Positions 7,506 through 15,224 of a stretch of 15,955 nucleotides of DNA are shown piece after piece. Below the pieces are notes generated by a model. The model was not told the origin of the DNA. It made no database searches and was given only the letters and a program-made list of their open reading frames with translations. Within the stretch, counting starts at the first letter, position 1; each line of letters begins with the position of its first letter. The translations under genes and the position numbers were made by a program. The stretch comes from Clostridiales bacterium (GTDB lineage Bacteria; Bacillota; Clostridia; Caldicoprobacterales; UBA3941), in NCBI GenBank assembly GCA_012522165.1, contig JAAYKZ010000366.1:1-15955 (forward strand), read 5' to 3'.

Positions 7506-8530
7506 GATAGTATTACTCCTTCACTTCCCTTTCTTATATCTCCCAGCACATAATATTTTTCATTTTTGTTCATAAGGTACTGCTTTATACCTGCCAACTC
7601 TTCCTTGTCAACAACCAATACCATTCCCACTCCCATATTGAAGGTTCCATACATTTCTTGTGTTTCTACATGCCCACATCTCTTTATTAAATTAAATATT
7701 ACAGGTGTTTCGATTACACTTGTATCTATATGAGCAGTTATACCTTCTGGAAGCATCCTGGGAATGTTTTCTATAAAGCCTCCACCTGTTATGTGACTAA
7801 TACCTTTTATATTGAACTTATCTACTAAGTCTGTTATGACATTTGCATATATTCTAGTAGGCTTAAGCAGTTCTTCCCCTAGAGTTATGCCTAGTTCAGG
7901 TATATAGGTGTCTACGTCCATTTTTTCCTTTTCAAACACAATTTTCCTTACCAGAGAATATCCATTGCTATGAATTCCACTAGAAGGTAATCCTATAACA
8001 ACATCCTCTTCCTTTATAGCATCCCCTGTAATTAAATTCTTTTTGTCAACAATACCTACACAAAAGCCAGCTATATCATATTCTCCATCACTGTAAAAGC
8101 CAGGCATTTCTGCTGTTTCACCGCCTATTAAGGCACATCCTGCCTTTATACAGCCATCAGAAACCCCTTCAACGATTTGTGCCATCTTTTCTGGTTCTAG
8201 CTTGCCCGTAGCAATATAATCCAAGAAAAACAGGGGTTTTGCTCCCTGACATAAAATATCGTTGACACACATGGCAACACAGTCTTGTCCAATAGTATCA
8301 TGCTTGTCCATCATAAAAGCTATTTTTAGTTTGGTTCCCACCCCATCAGTTCCTGATACCAAAATTGGCTCTTCATAAGCCTTAGTATCCAGCTGAAAGA
8401 GACCAGCAAATCCACCAATATCCGACAAAACTCTCGGAGTATGGGTTTTGCTGATAAACTTTTTAATTAGCTGAACTTGTTTATAACCAGCCTCTTTGTC
8501 AACCCCCGCATCTTTATAGGTTAGAGACAT
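7499..8530 (-). CDS. purM: Phosphoribosylformylglycinamidine cyclo-ligase (AIR synthetase)
   Basis: Closes the imidazole ring: FGAM plus ATP gives AIR. The 343-residue protein is full length and carries the AIRS/PurL superfamily ATP motifs: SGTDGVGTKLK (59-69), CVNDILCQGAKPLFFLDY (88-105) and GGETAEMPGFY (136-146), with HITGGGF later in the chain. The ATG at 8530 has GAGGTG five bases upstream. It overlaps purN by seven bases. A 113-base gap separates it from purF; that gap holds no recognisable gene, promoter or hairpin, though it is the longest non-coding stretch between purL and purD. Confidence 0.96.
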   Translation of the reverse strand: MSLTYKDAGVDKEAGYKQVQLIKKFISKTHTPRVLSDIGGFAGLFQLDTKAYEEPILVSGTDGVGTKLKIAFMMDKHDTIGQDCVAMCVNDILCQGAKPLFFLDYIATGKLEPEKMAQIVEGVSDGCIKAGCALIGGETAEMPGFYSDGEYDIAGFCVGIVDKKNLITGDAIKEEDVVIGLPSSGIHSNGYSLVRKIVFEKEKMDVDTYIPELGITLGEELLKPTRIYANVITDLVDKFNIKGISHITGGGFIENIPRMLPEGITAHIDTSVIETPVIFNLIKRCGHVETQEMYGTFNMGVGMVLVVDKEELAGIKQYLMNKNEKYYVLGDIRKGSEGVILSW

Positions 8531-8643
8531 ACTAACACCTCTTTATTCTTATTTTGATATGCTTTATTAGTTTAGTAATTATTGTCCTATCACCGTAGTA
8601 ACTATTTATGACTAAAGGCTGTACTGATTTGACATAAGTTACA

Positions 8644-9978
8644 CTATACGGGATATCCTCCAGTAAAGCAGCCAGTGCAAAATCCGTCATCTCCTCCAAT
8701 TGCCTTAATAAGCCCCTCCAGTGAAATATAGTATAAAGAATCAGCTCCCAGCTGCTTTCTAATATCTTCAACAGTCATACCTTTGGCCATTAAAAATTCC
8801 TCATTGGGAGTGTCCATGCCCAGATAGCAGGAATGGGTTACAGGAGGCGAGCTTATTCTTACATGAACTTCCTTGGCTCCAGCCTTCTTTAATAATTCTA
8901 TAATTCTCTTTATTGTAGTTCCTCTTACTATAGAATCATCCACCAATACAACTCTTTTTCCATTTACGTTATCCTTTAAAACATTTAACTTTATTTTTAC
9001 CCCTTGCTCTCTTAGCTCCTGAGTTGGCTGAATAAAAGTTCTACCTACATACCTATTTTTTATTAAGCCATCCCTATAGGGGATTTTGGATTCTTCCGCA
9101 TAGCCTACAGCTGATACTATTCCTGAATCTGGTGCTCCAATAACTATATCTGCATCTACAGGACTTTCTTTGGCCAGCTGCCTTCCAATTTCTATACGTG
9201 CTGTGTATATACTTCTATTGTCCACTTGGCTATCTGGCCTTGCAAAATAAATATATTCAAATAGACAGTGGCTGACCTTCCCTTTCTTTTCCCGGACAGT
9301 CCTTACTCCAGTTTCATCTATGACTATCATTTCGCCAGCATTAATATTTCGGATAAACTCCGCTCCAATGGTGTCAAAAGCACAGGTTTCAGAGGCCACT
9401 ATATACCCATCTCTAATCTTACCTAAGACCATAGGCCTTAGGGCATGGGGATCCCTTGCGACAATTAGGCTGTTGGCGTTCATCATCACTATGCTATAAG
9501 AACCCTTTATATCATCTAAAGCCTTCATAATAGCCTCCTCCAGCCTGTCTTTATGATATCTTGCTATTAAGTTGGCAATGACTTCTGCATCTAATGTGCT
9601 TTGGAATATTACGCCCTTATCCTCTAATTCATCCCTTAGTGCTTTTGCATTTACAATACTTCCATCAAGGCTAAGAGCAAGTGCTCCTTTCCTATAACCT
9701 ACAACCAGGGGTTCTACATTGGTTTTATCCTTACTGTCATAACTTGTAGCATACCTAACATGACCTATAGCAATATTTCCTATAAGTCTTTCTATTACAT
9801 CCTTTGAAAATACCTCATTGACTAATCCCTGTCCCTTATGGTAATCCACAAAGCCATTATTGTTAACTGCTATACCTGTACTGGCTTGGCCGCGGTGTTG
9901 AAGGGCATAGAGACCATAATAGGCAATTTGGGATGCATCCACTCTATTTGGGCTGTATATTCCAATTATTCCACTCAA
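8644..9978 (-). CDS. purF: Amidophosphoribosyltransferase with a substituted glutaminase nucleophile
   Basis: Makes phosphoribosylamine from PRPP, the committed step. 444 residues. The N-terminal Ntn glutaminase-like domain (2-235) keeps LQHRGQ (26-31), GHVRYAT (72-78) and Asp130. However, residue 2, the catalytic Cys exposed after Met removal in other PurFs, is Ser (codon AGT), and the oxyanion-hole Asn of the usual HNG motif is Asp105 (LDG). Glutamine hydrolysis is therefore doubtful, while ammonia use could persist. The PRTase domain is intact, with VLVDDSIVRGTT (344-355). Cys238, Cys384, Cys434 and Cys437 match the four [4Fe-4S] ligands of the Bacillus-type enzyme. TTG start, six bases after AGGAGGG (9985-9991), which overlaps the purE stop; no upstream start would supply a Cys in place. 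Confidence 0.95.
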   Translation of the reverse strand: MSGIIGIYSPNRVDASQIAYYGLYALQHRGQASTGIAVNNNGFVDYHKGQGLVNEVFSKDVIERLIGNIAIGHVRYATSYDSKDKTNVEPLVVGYRKGALALSLDGSIVNAKALRDELEDKGVIFQSTLDAEVIANLIARYHKDRLEEAIMKALDDIKGSYSIVMMNANSLIVARDPHALRPMVLGKIRDGYIVASETCAFDTIGAEFIRNINAGEMIVIDETGVRTVREKKGKVSHCLFEYIYFARPDSQVDNRSIYTARIEIGRQLAKESPVDADIVIGAPDSGIVSAVGYAEESKIPYRDGLIKNRYVGRTFIQPTQELREQGVKIKLNVLKDNVNGKRVVLVDDSIVRGTTIKRIIELLKKAGAKEVHVRISSPPVTHSCYLGMDTPNEEFLMAKGMTVEDIRKQLGADSLYYISLEGLIKAIGGDDGFCTGCFTGGYPV

Positions 9979-9989
9979 TACCGTCCCTC

Positions 9990-10472
9990 CTATTGTCCTT
10001 GGATGGTCTTATCCATCTCTGCTACGTCTTTGGCCAATTCCTTTTTATATTCCTTTAGTTTTTCCTTAAGCTCAGGATATTTTAATGACAGCATTTGAAC
10101 TGCCAACAGGGCTCCATTTTCTCCACCATCTATAGCAACTGTTGCCACCGGAACCCCTTTGGGCATCTGAACTACCGATAAAAGGGAGTCTAGCCCATCC
10201 ATAGTTGAAGATTTTGCTGGAATACCTATTATTGGAAGATGAGTAACACCAGCCATCACCCCGGCTAAATGAGCTGCTTTGCCTGCAATGGCTATAATAA
10301 CTTCAATGCCCCTTTCTTCGGCTTTTTCTGCAAATTCAAAGGCAGTATAAGGGGTTCTATGGGCAGATATAACTCTTATTTCGTAATCCACTCCAAATTT
10401 ATCTAATATCCCTGTCACCTTATCTCCTAATTTCCTGTCTGATAAACTTCCCATAACAATAGCTACCTTCAA
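9990..10472 (-). CDS. purE: N5-CAIR mutase / AIR carboxylase catalytic subunit
   Basis: Forms CAIR, rearranging N5-CAIR in the classic class I route. The 160-residue protein has MGSLSD (residues 7-12), SAHRTP (about 36-41), AGKAAHLAGVMAG, SSTMDGLDSLLSVVQMP and GVPVATVAIDGGENGALLA, all class I features; GKAAHLAG replaces the more usual GMAAHLPG. No purK is present in the window, so either N5-CAIR synthetase lies elsewhere or this PurE works with AIR and high CO2. Start is TTG at 10472, six bases after AGGAGGG (10479-10485), which overlaps the purL stop. The same stop/SD/TTG arrangement recurs at purF, 11 bases downstream of purE. Confidence 0.95.
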   Translation of the reverse strand: MKVAIVMGSLSDRKLGDKVTGILDKFGVDYEIRVISAHRTPYTAFEFAEKAEERGIEVIIAIAGKAAHLAGVMAGVTHLPIIGIPAKSSTMDGLDSLLSVVQMPKGVPVATVAIDGGENGALLAVQMLSLKYPELKEKLKEYKKELAKDVAEMDKTIQGQ

Positions 10473-10483
10473 TTTGGACCCTC

Positions 10484-13400
10484 CTAGTTAAAATATTTAA
10501 CTCCTGACTTAAATATTTTGTGTATTCCCCTAATATAAACATTTTTATAAATATCTTTACCCATCCTATCTATGGAGCTTACAGTTCCCAACACTCTTCC
10601 ATCTGGGCTTGTAAGGGAGTCTATAGCTAAATCAGAACCTGTAGGATTACTATCTACAAACTGGGTTGCAATTTGACCTTTAGCTCCCAGATCTTCTTTA
10701 CCTAAAATTATTCTACCTTCTCTAGTAGCAACAGGTACCGAATAAACATCCCCTACATTCATTTCGCTCATCCATGGGGAAAGGTTTGATACTACCTTTA
10801 CATCTACAATTGTTGATATAAAATTGCCCCATAAATTTGATGTAATAGATAATGAACTTCCATCTAGCTTTGATACATATCCCTTTTCTATAAGCCCTAA
10901 CCTCATTAAAGCATTTAGTCCACTACCGATTCCTAAGACTAGTCCGTCATTTGTGTTTAGATGTTCATTTAAAACTTCTTTAAGCCTAGGGTGATTAAAT
11001 AGTATATTTATCAACTTTCCTCCGCCTTCAGGCTCATTACATAGGATAAATCCATTAGCAAAGACTAATATCTGGCACTGTCTAATCCTTGTTGCCAATT
11101 CATCTATGGAATCTTGGATTTTATTATTAGTTAGGCCCTTAAATACAAAGGTCTCAACCTCTGCACCAGCCTCTTTAAACCTAAGCTCCGTGTCGTATTC
11201 TCCATGAGTTCCTGAAAATACAGGTATTAATACCTTTGGCTTTGTTATACTAGTAGCTTTTGTTCTCTTTACCCGAACTCCCTCTTGATACAGCATTTCC
11301 TTTGCTTGGGCTTTTTCTTCATAAGTAGGAAATACATCCTTAAGGGGGCTTTGCCATTTTTCCATAATTTCCTTGAGGCTTATATTAACTTGACCCAAGC
11401 TAATTTCCTGTGTATCTGTAGTTCTTCCAACAATTGAGTAGTCTATTCCATCAAGCAGAGATGCTAAATCTTCTCCCTCTCTTATTTCCAACACAATTGA
11501 TCCGTATAAAGGTTTATAAATCATGCTTAATATTTGGGTATCAAATTCAAAGCCTATTCCGTTGCCACAGGCCATTTCAGAAATACTTCTTGCAATACCT
11601 CCATATTTTACGGTAGAGCTTGATAATACCACGCCTTTATCTACTAATTCTTTTATCCTGGTATAATTCTTCTTTAGCTCTTCAAAGTCTACCAATCCAG
11701 TTTCATCAATATTTAGATTTATAACTACAACCTGGGAATTAGGCTTTTTAAACTCTTTTGAAATTATATTTTTCACATCTTCTGTAACTACAGCAAAGCT
11801 TATTAGTGAAGGAGGTACGTTTATATCTTCAAAGGTACCGCTCATGCTGTCCTTTCCACCAATACTAGGTATGTCCAAATTCTTTTGAACCACGAAGGCA
11901 CCCAATAAGGCCGAAAATGGTTTGCCCCACTTTGTTGGGTCTTCACCCAATCTTTCGAAGTATTCCTGGAAGGTTAGCCTTGCCCTTCTGAAATCTCCTC
12001 CTAAAGCTACTATCTTTGCTAGGGATTCTATAACTGCATAGTATCCACCATGGAAAGGACTCCATTGGCATAGGCCGGGATCATAACCACAGGTCATTAT
12101 GGAACAGGTGCTTGTTTTACCATCTAAAACTGGCAGCTTTGCAACCATTCCATCCTGAGGAGTTAACTTATTTTTCCCTCCCAGGGGCATTAAAACAGTT
12201 CCAGAGCCATAGGTGCTGTCAAACCTCTCTATTAATCCTTTTTGGCTAGCAGTGTTAAGATCAGTTATATTCCTAAGGAAATTATCTTTTAAGTCTCCAT
12301 CCTTGATATACTCTGGGTCCCTCTTTAGATATATATCCTCATTTGGTAATTGAACCCTTACTTTAGCTTTATTTCTAATTCCCCCACTGTTTAAGAAGCC
12401 GCTTTCTATATCTAATACTGTCTTTCCTCGCCATGTCATTGTAACCCTGTTATTATCAGTTACCTCTGCAACTACTGATCCTTCCAGATCCTCATTCTCT
12501 ACAAGTTCCATAAACTTATCCAGATTATTTCTGTCTATCAATACTGCCATTCTCTCTTGAGATTCTGAGATAGCTATTTCCCAATCCTTAAGTCCAGGAT
12601 ATTTTAGGAGAACCTTATCTAAATTAATATTTAGCCCATCTGCCAGCTCTCCTACTGCAACAGCAACTCCTCCGGCTCCAAAGTCGTTACACTTCTTTAT
12701 AAGCCTTGTTGTCTCCTTATTTCTAAAAAGCCTTACAATCTTCCGTTCTACTATGGGATTGCCCTTTTGTACATCTGTGCCGCTTTTTTCTAAAGCCTCT
12801 TCAGTATGTTCCTTGGATGAGCCTACAGCAGCACCAATTCCATCTCTACCTGTTCTTCCTCCTATTAATACCACCAAATCTCCTGCTTTAGGGGTACCTC
12901 TTAATACCCAGTCCTTGGGAACGGCAGCTACCAGCGCGCCTAGTTCCATTCTCTTTGCAGCAAAACCTTCGTGATAGTATTCATTGACGTATCCTGTAGC
13001 ACTGCCTATCTGATAGCCGTAGGATGAGTAGCCTTCCATAGCCGTTCTGGTTATCTGCCTTTGAGGCAGCTTTCCAGGTATTGTGTCTTCATATTTGTGT
13101 CTTGGATCTGCTGCTCCGGTTATTCGCATAGCCTGATATACATATGCTCTTCCGGACAAGGGATCCCTAATGGCACCACCCAAACATGTGGCAGCACCTC
13201 CAAAAGGTTCTATTTCTGTAGGATGATTGTGAGTTTCATTTTTAAACATCAAAAGCCACTTTTCAGTCTTTCCATTGTGGTCAACATCTACCTCTATAGA
13301 AGCAGCATTTACTTCATCTGTTTCTTCCTTGTCCTCCAGCAGTCCCTTTTTCCTGATTTCTTTCATATTTATAGTTGCCATATCCATAAGGGTAATGGGC

Positions 13401-14191
13401 TTTGGATTATCTCCATAAACATATTGTCTTGATGTTAAGTATTCTTTTAATGCTTGTTTAAAAACTTCCTTTAATTTTCCTTCCTCTATTTCTACATGGA
13501 TTATTTCAGTATTAAAGGTTTTGTGCCTACAATGATCAGACCAATAGGTATCTATTACCTTTAATTCAGTAACAGTTGGATTCCTATGAACATTTTTAAA
13601 ATAGTCCTGACAGAATTGCAAGTCTTCTAAATCCATAGCTAGTCCTAAAGATTTTAATAATTTTTCTAGACTTTCTTTATCCAAGTCTATAAAGCCATCT
13701 ACAATTTCTACATCATCTTCTATATCTTCTTCCTCTAAATAGCTTTCTTTATCAAGGGGAATTTCTCTCGACTCAGTTGGATTGATGCAATAGGATTTAA
13801 TTTTTTCAAGATTTGTATCTGAAATATTTTTGAGAATTATATACTTTGAATGCTGGATTTTTACTCCATCATACCCAAGATAGTTATTAACTAATTCATT
13901 GGCTGATGCTTCCCTTTGGTTATATTGCCCTCTAATATTTTCAACTCTAAAGGCTTTTTCATCCTTATCAATTGGAGGCATATCTTCATATAAGAGGTCT
14001 AAGGCTGGTTCATAGAGAACCATTTCAACTATTTTATCTATTTCCTCTTTCTTTGCACCGTAAATTTCATAAGAATTTATAATCCTAACCCCTTCAAGGC
14101 TGTTGATGCCCAAATAATCTTTAAATTCAATGTATAATTCTTTTGCTTCTGAATTTACATTGCTCTTTTTTTCAATCAATATCCTTTTCAT
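10484..14191 (-). CDS. purL: FGAM synthase, long single-chain form with a degenerate glutaminase domain
   Basis: Converts FGAR to FGAM using ATP and ammonia normally drawn from glutamine. The 1235 residues cover a PurS-like N-terminus (1-about 150), the linker motif DTYWSDHCRH (214-223), the ATP-binding core with KNETHNHPTEIEPFGGA (317-333) and GKDSMSGTF, and a glutaminase-like domain (about 985-1235). The core looks intact. In the last domain the nucleophile motif, normally G(I/V)CNG, is GIGSG with Gly1089; the His-x-Glu motif is Ser1206-Ile-Asp1208; and the oxyanion segment GGFS is NGFI (1046-1049). The fold-defining rest is retained without frameshift. It is probably ammonia-dependent or served by a separate glutaminase. 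ATG start with GGAGGAG five bases upstream. A guanine riboswitch and terminator precede it. Confidence 0.96.
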   Translation of the reverse strand: MKRILIEKKSNVNSEAKELYIEFKDYLGINSLEGVRIINSYEIYGAKKEEIDKIVEMVLYEPALDLLYEDMPPIDKDEKAFRVENIRGQYNQREASANELVNNYLGYDGVKIQHSKYIILKNISDTNLEKIKSYCINPTESREIPLDKESYLEEEDIEDDVEIVDGFIDLDKESLEKLLKSLGLAMDLEDLQFCQDYFKNVHRNPTVTELKVIDTYWSDHCRHKTFNTEIIHVEIEEGKLKEVFKQALKEYLTSRQYVYGDNPKPITLMDMATINMKEIRKKGLLEDKEETDEVNAASIEVDVDHNGKTEKWLLMFKNETHNHPTEIEPFGGAATCLGGAIRDPLSGRAYVYQAMRITGAADPRHKYEDTIPGKLPQRQITRTAMEGYSSYGYQIGSATGYVNEYYHEGFAAKRMELGALVAAVPKDWVLRGTPKAGDLVVLIGGRTGRDGIGAAVGSSKEHTEEALEKSGTDVQKGNPIVERKIVRLFRNKETTRLIKKCNDFGAGGVAVAVGELADGLNINLDKVLLKYPGLKDWEIAISESQERMAVLIDRNNLDKFMELVENEDLEGSVVAEVTDNNRVTMTWRGKTVLDIESGFLNSGGIRNKAKVRVQLPNEDIYLKRDPEYIKDGDLKDNFLRNITDLNTASQKGLIERFDSTYGSGTVLMPLGGKNKLTPQDGMVAKLPVLDGKTSTCSIMTCGYDPGLCQWSPFHGGYYAVIESLAKIVALGGDFRRARLTFQEYFERLGEDPTKWGKPFSALLGAFVVQKNLDIPSIGGKDSMSGTFEDINVPPSLISFAVVTEDVKNIISKEFKKPNSQVVVINLNIDETGLVDFEELKKNYTRIKELVDKGVVLSSSTVKYGGIARSISEMACGNGIGFEFDTQILSMIYKPLYGSIVLEIREGEDLASLLDGIDYSIVGRTTDTQEISLGQVNISLKEIMEKWQSPLKDVFPTYEEKAQAKEMLYQEGVRVKRTKATSITKPKVLIPVFSGTHGEYDTELRFKEAGAEVETFVFKGLTNNKIQDSIDELATRIRQCQILVFANGFILCNEPEGGGKLINILFNHPRLKEVLNEHLNTNDGLVLGIGSGLNALMRLGLIEKGYVSKLDGSSLSITSNLWGNFISTIVDVKVVSNLSPWMSEMNVGDVYSVPVATREGRIILGKEDLGAKGQIATQFVDSNPTGSDLAIDSLTSPDGRVLGTVSSIDRMGKDIYKNVYIRGIHKIFKSGVKYFN

Positions 14192-14235
14192 GTCTTCTCC
14201 TCCTTGGTAGTTTTATAACCTATTATCCCTACCGC

Positions 14236-14280
14236 AAATTAAAAACCAGTTGAATAGGTTAGCGAAACCTACCCAACTGG
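14236..14280 (-). terminator. Riboswitch terminator in the purC-purL gap
   Basis: Fourteen uninterrupted base pairs (14267-14280 with 14246-14259, two G-U) cap a 7-base loop UUCGCUA and are followed by UUUUUAAUUU. The competing antiterminator is clear: aptamer 3' strand GGCGAAACC (14300-14308) plus UACCUGG (14292-14298) pair with UUGGGUA and GGUUUCGCU (14261-14276), about 16 pairs with one bulge. The hairpin resembles the purC terminator, sharing UAGGUUUCGCU and ACCUA. Confidence 0.92.
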
Positions 14281-14301
14281 ATCTAGAACCTCCAGGTATG
14301 G

Positions 14302-14378
14302 TTTCGCCCATAGCTAAATGCTTTACGGCCATTTTATAGAAACGTTCCAACCCTATTTTGAGACTTATATGAGCAAAA
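14302..14378 (-). ncRNA. Purine riboswitch aptamer (guanine class, degenerate) between purC and purL
   Basis: The minus strand shows P1 GCUCAUA/UAUGGGC extended by UUUU/GAAA, J1/2 UAUAAG, J2/3 GUUUCUA, loop 3 CCGUAAA, and GCUAUGG with C at the ligand-pairing position (guanine class). P2 is weakened: GUCUCA and UGGAAC pair with one A-C mismatch and one G-U, whereas the purC copy pairs perfectly. Loop 2 retains the GG that kisses CC of loop 3. The aptamer begins eight bases after the purC stop, leaving no room for a promoter, so it must act on read-through from purC (or on a promoter inside purC). Confidence 0.85.
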
Positions 14379-14385
14379 CATTCAA

Positions 14386-15072
14386 CTATTCTTCAAACAT
14401 TAACTTTTCTAATGCAAGAGGTTCTATATAATTTCCATCCTTATAGACACGCATATTCCCTCCAGAAATTTCATCTATAAGCCCAATATGATTGTCTTCT
14501 CCAATTCTGCCAAACTCAATCTTTATATCGTACAATTCCAGTCTCTTTCTTTCTAGCTCCTCCTTAACTACCTTTGCAATTCTTTTAGTTAGCTCTTTGA
14601 CTTCCTTATACTCTTCCCTAGTCATTATATTTAGCATAACTAGACCGTCCTCTGTAATTAATGGATCATTTCTTTCATCATCTTTCAAAGTAACCTCAAT
14701 GTATCCATCAAGAGCTTGTCCTTCCTTTGCATAGGCTCCATAGCGACGAATAAAACTGCCTACTGCTCTGTATCTAAGTATTACCTCAACACCCATACCA
14801 AATAACTTTGCAGGCATTACTGTCATGGTGTTATTAGCTAAATCCGCTTCTATATAGTGAGTGGGAATGTTCAGGTTTTTTAGCTTTTCGAAGAAAAATT
14901 TAGACATTTTCAAGTTTGATTTTCCCATACCCTCAACTTTAGATACTACAGTATTTCCACCTGGATCAAATACTCCGTCCTCTCCTGTTACATCATCTTT
15001 AAACTTAAAAAGGTAATTACCATCTTCTAATTTGTATATATCTTTGGTTTTGCCCTTGTATACCAATTCCAT
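14386..15072 (-). CDS. purC: SAICAR synthetase
   Basis: Joins CAIR and aspartate with ATP to form SAICAR. 228 residues, a few shorter than many PurC proteins but complete. It has the N-terminal VYKGKTKDIYKL (4-15), FKFKDDVTGEDG near 22-33, THYIEADL near 77, the substrate-binding RYRAVGSFIRRYG (about 100-112), YDIKIEFGR (181-189) and the C-terminal DEISGGNMRVY, where other families have DEISPDTCR. ATG start with GAGGTGA (15077-15083) four bases upstream. It is the first gene of the operon, behind a PurBox pair, a promoter and a tandem guanine/PRPP riboswitch. Confidence 0.95.
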   Translation of the reverse strand: MELVYKGKTKDIYKLEDGNYLFKFKDDVTGEDGVFDPGGNTVVSKVEGMGKSNLKMSKFFFEKLKNLNIPTHYIEADLANNTMTVMPAKLFGMGVEVILRYRAVGSFIRRYGAYAKEGQALDGYIEVTLKDDERNDPLITEDGLVMLNIMTREEYKEVKELTKRIAKVVKEELERKRLELYDIKIEFGRIGEDNHIGLIDEISGGNMRVYKDGNYIEPLALEKLMFEE

Positions 15073-15084
15073 AATATCACCTCT

Positions 15085-15136
15085 TAGAAAATCTTATACC
15101 CAGTACGGTAGGTAAGCGAAACCTAGCTGACTGGGC
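15085..15136 (-). terminator. Terminator of the purC tandem riboswitch
   Basis: GCCCAGU (15130-15136) pairs with ACUGGGU (15098-15104), and UAGGU with ACCUA around loop UUCGCUU, with an internal loop between. A weak U-tract (UAUAAGAUUUU) follows, just before the purC ribosome binding site. The left arm begins with the GCCC of the conserved AAGCCC of the PRPP aptamer, so PRPP binding and termination compete. The stretch CUAGGUUUCGCU (15115-15126) can alternatively pair with AGCGAA (15226-15231) and ACCUAG (15215-15220), giving an antiterminator. Confidence 0.85.
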
Positions 15137-15224
15137 TTTTCTCCCTTCGGTGTAATACTATCAAAAGATAATATCTGTACCGCTCGAACCAGACGAGATT
15201 AAATCTCCGGAACCCTAGGTACAC
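15130..15224 (-). ncRNA. PRPP riboswitch aptamer (ykkC subtype 2) upstream of purC
   Basis: Minus strand carries the ykkC-family blocks in order: GUACCUAGGGUUCCGG (15207-15222), hairpin GAGAUU/AAUCUC, GUCUGGUUCGAG (15183-15194), GGUAC, a second hairpin AUAUUAUC/GAUAGUAU, and ACACC followed by GAAGGGAGAAAAGCCC (15133-15148). The class also includes guanidine and ppGpp binders. Position before purC and directly after a guanine aptamer identifies the PRPP type, which is known to raise expression when bound. Assignment to PRPP rests on context; ligand-specific bases were not checked against an alignment. Confidence 0.83.

Noticed and set aside
8532..8771. 79-codon minus-strand open frame spanning the purF end and the purF-purM gap
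   Set aside because: It overlaps the PurF C-terminal coding region in another frame, has no ribosome binding site, and its predicted sequence resembles nothing. The gap shows no other sign of coding.
13061..13432. 123-codon plus-strand open frame inside purL
   Set aside because: Opposite-strand shadow of the conserved PurL ATP-binding core.
15130..15224. Guanidine-I riboswitch
   Set aside because: It shares the ykkC core, but the position before purC in tandem with a guanine aptamer fits the PRPP subtype; guanidine types precede efflux or guanidine-metabolism genes.
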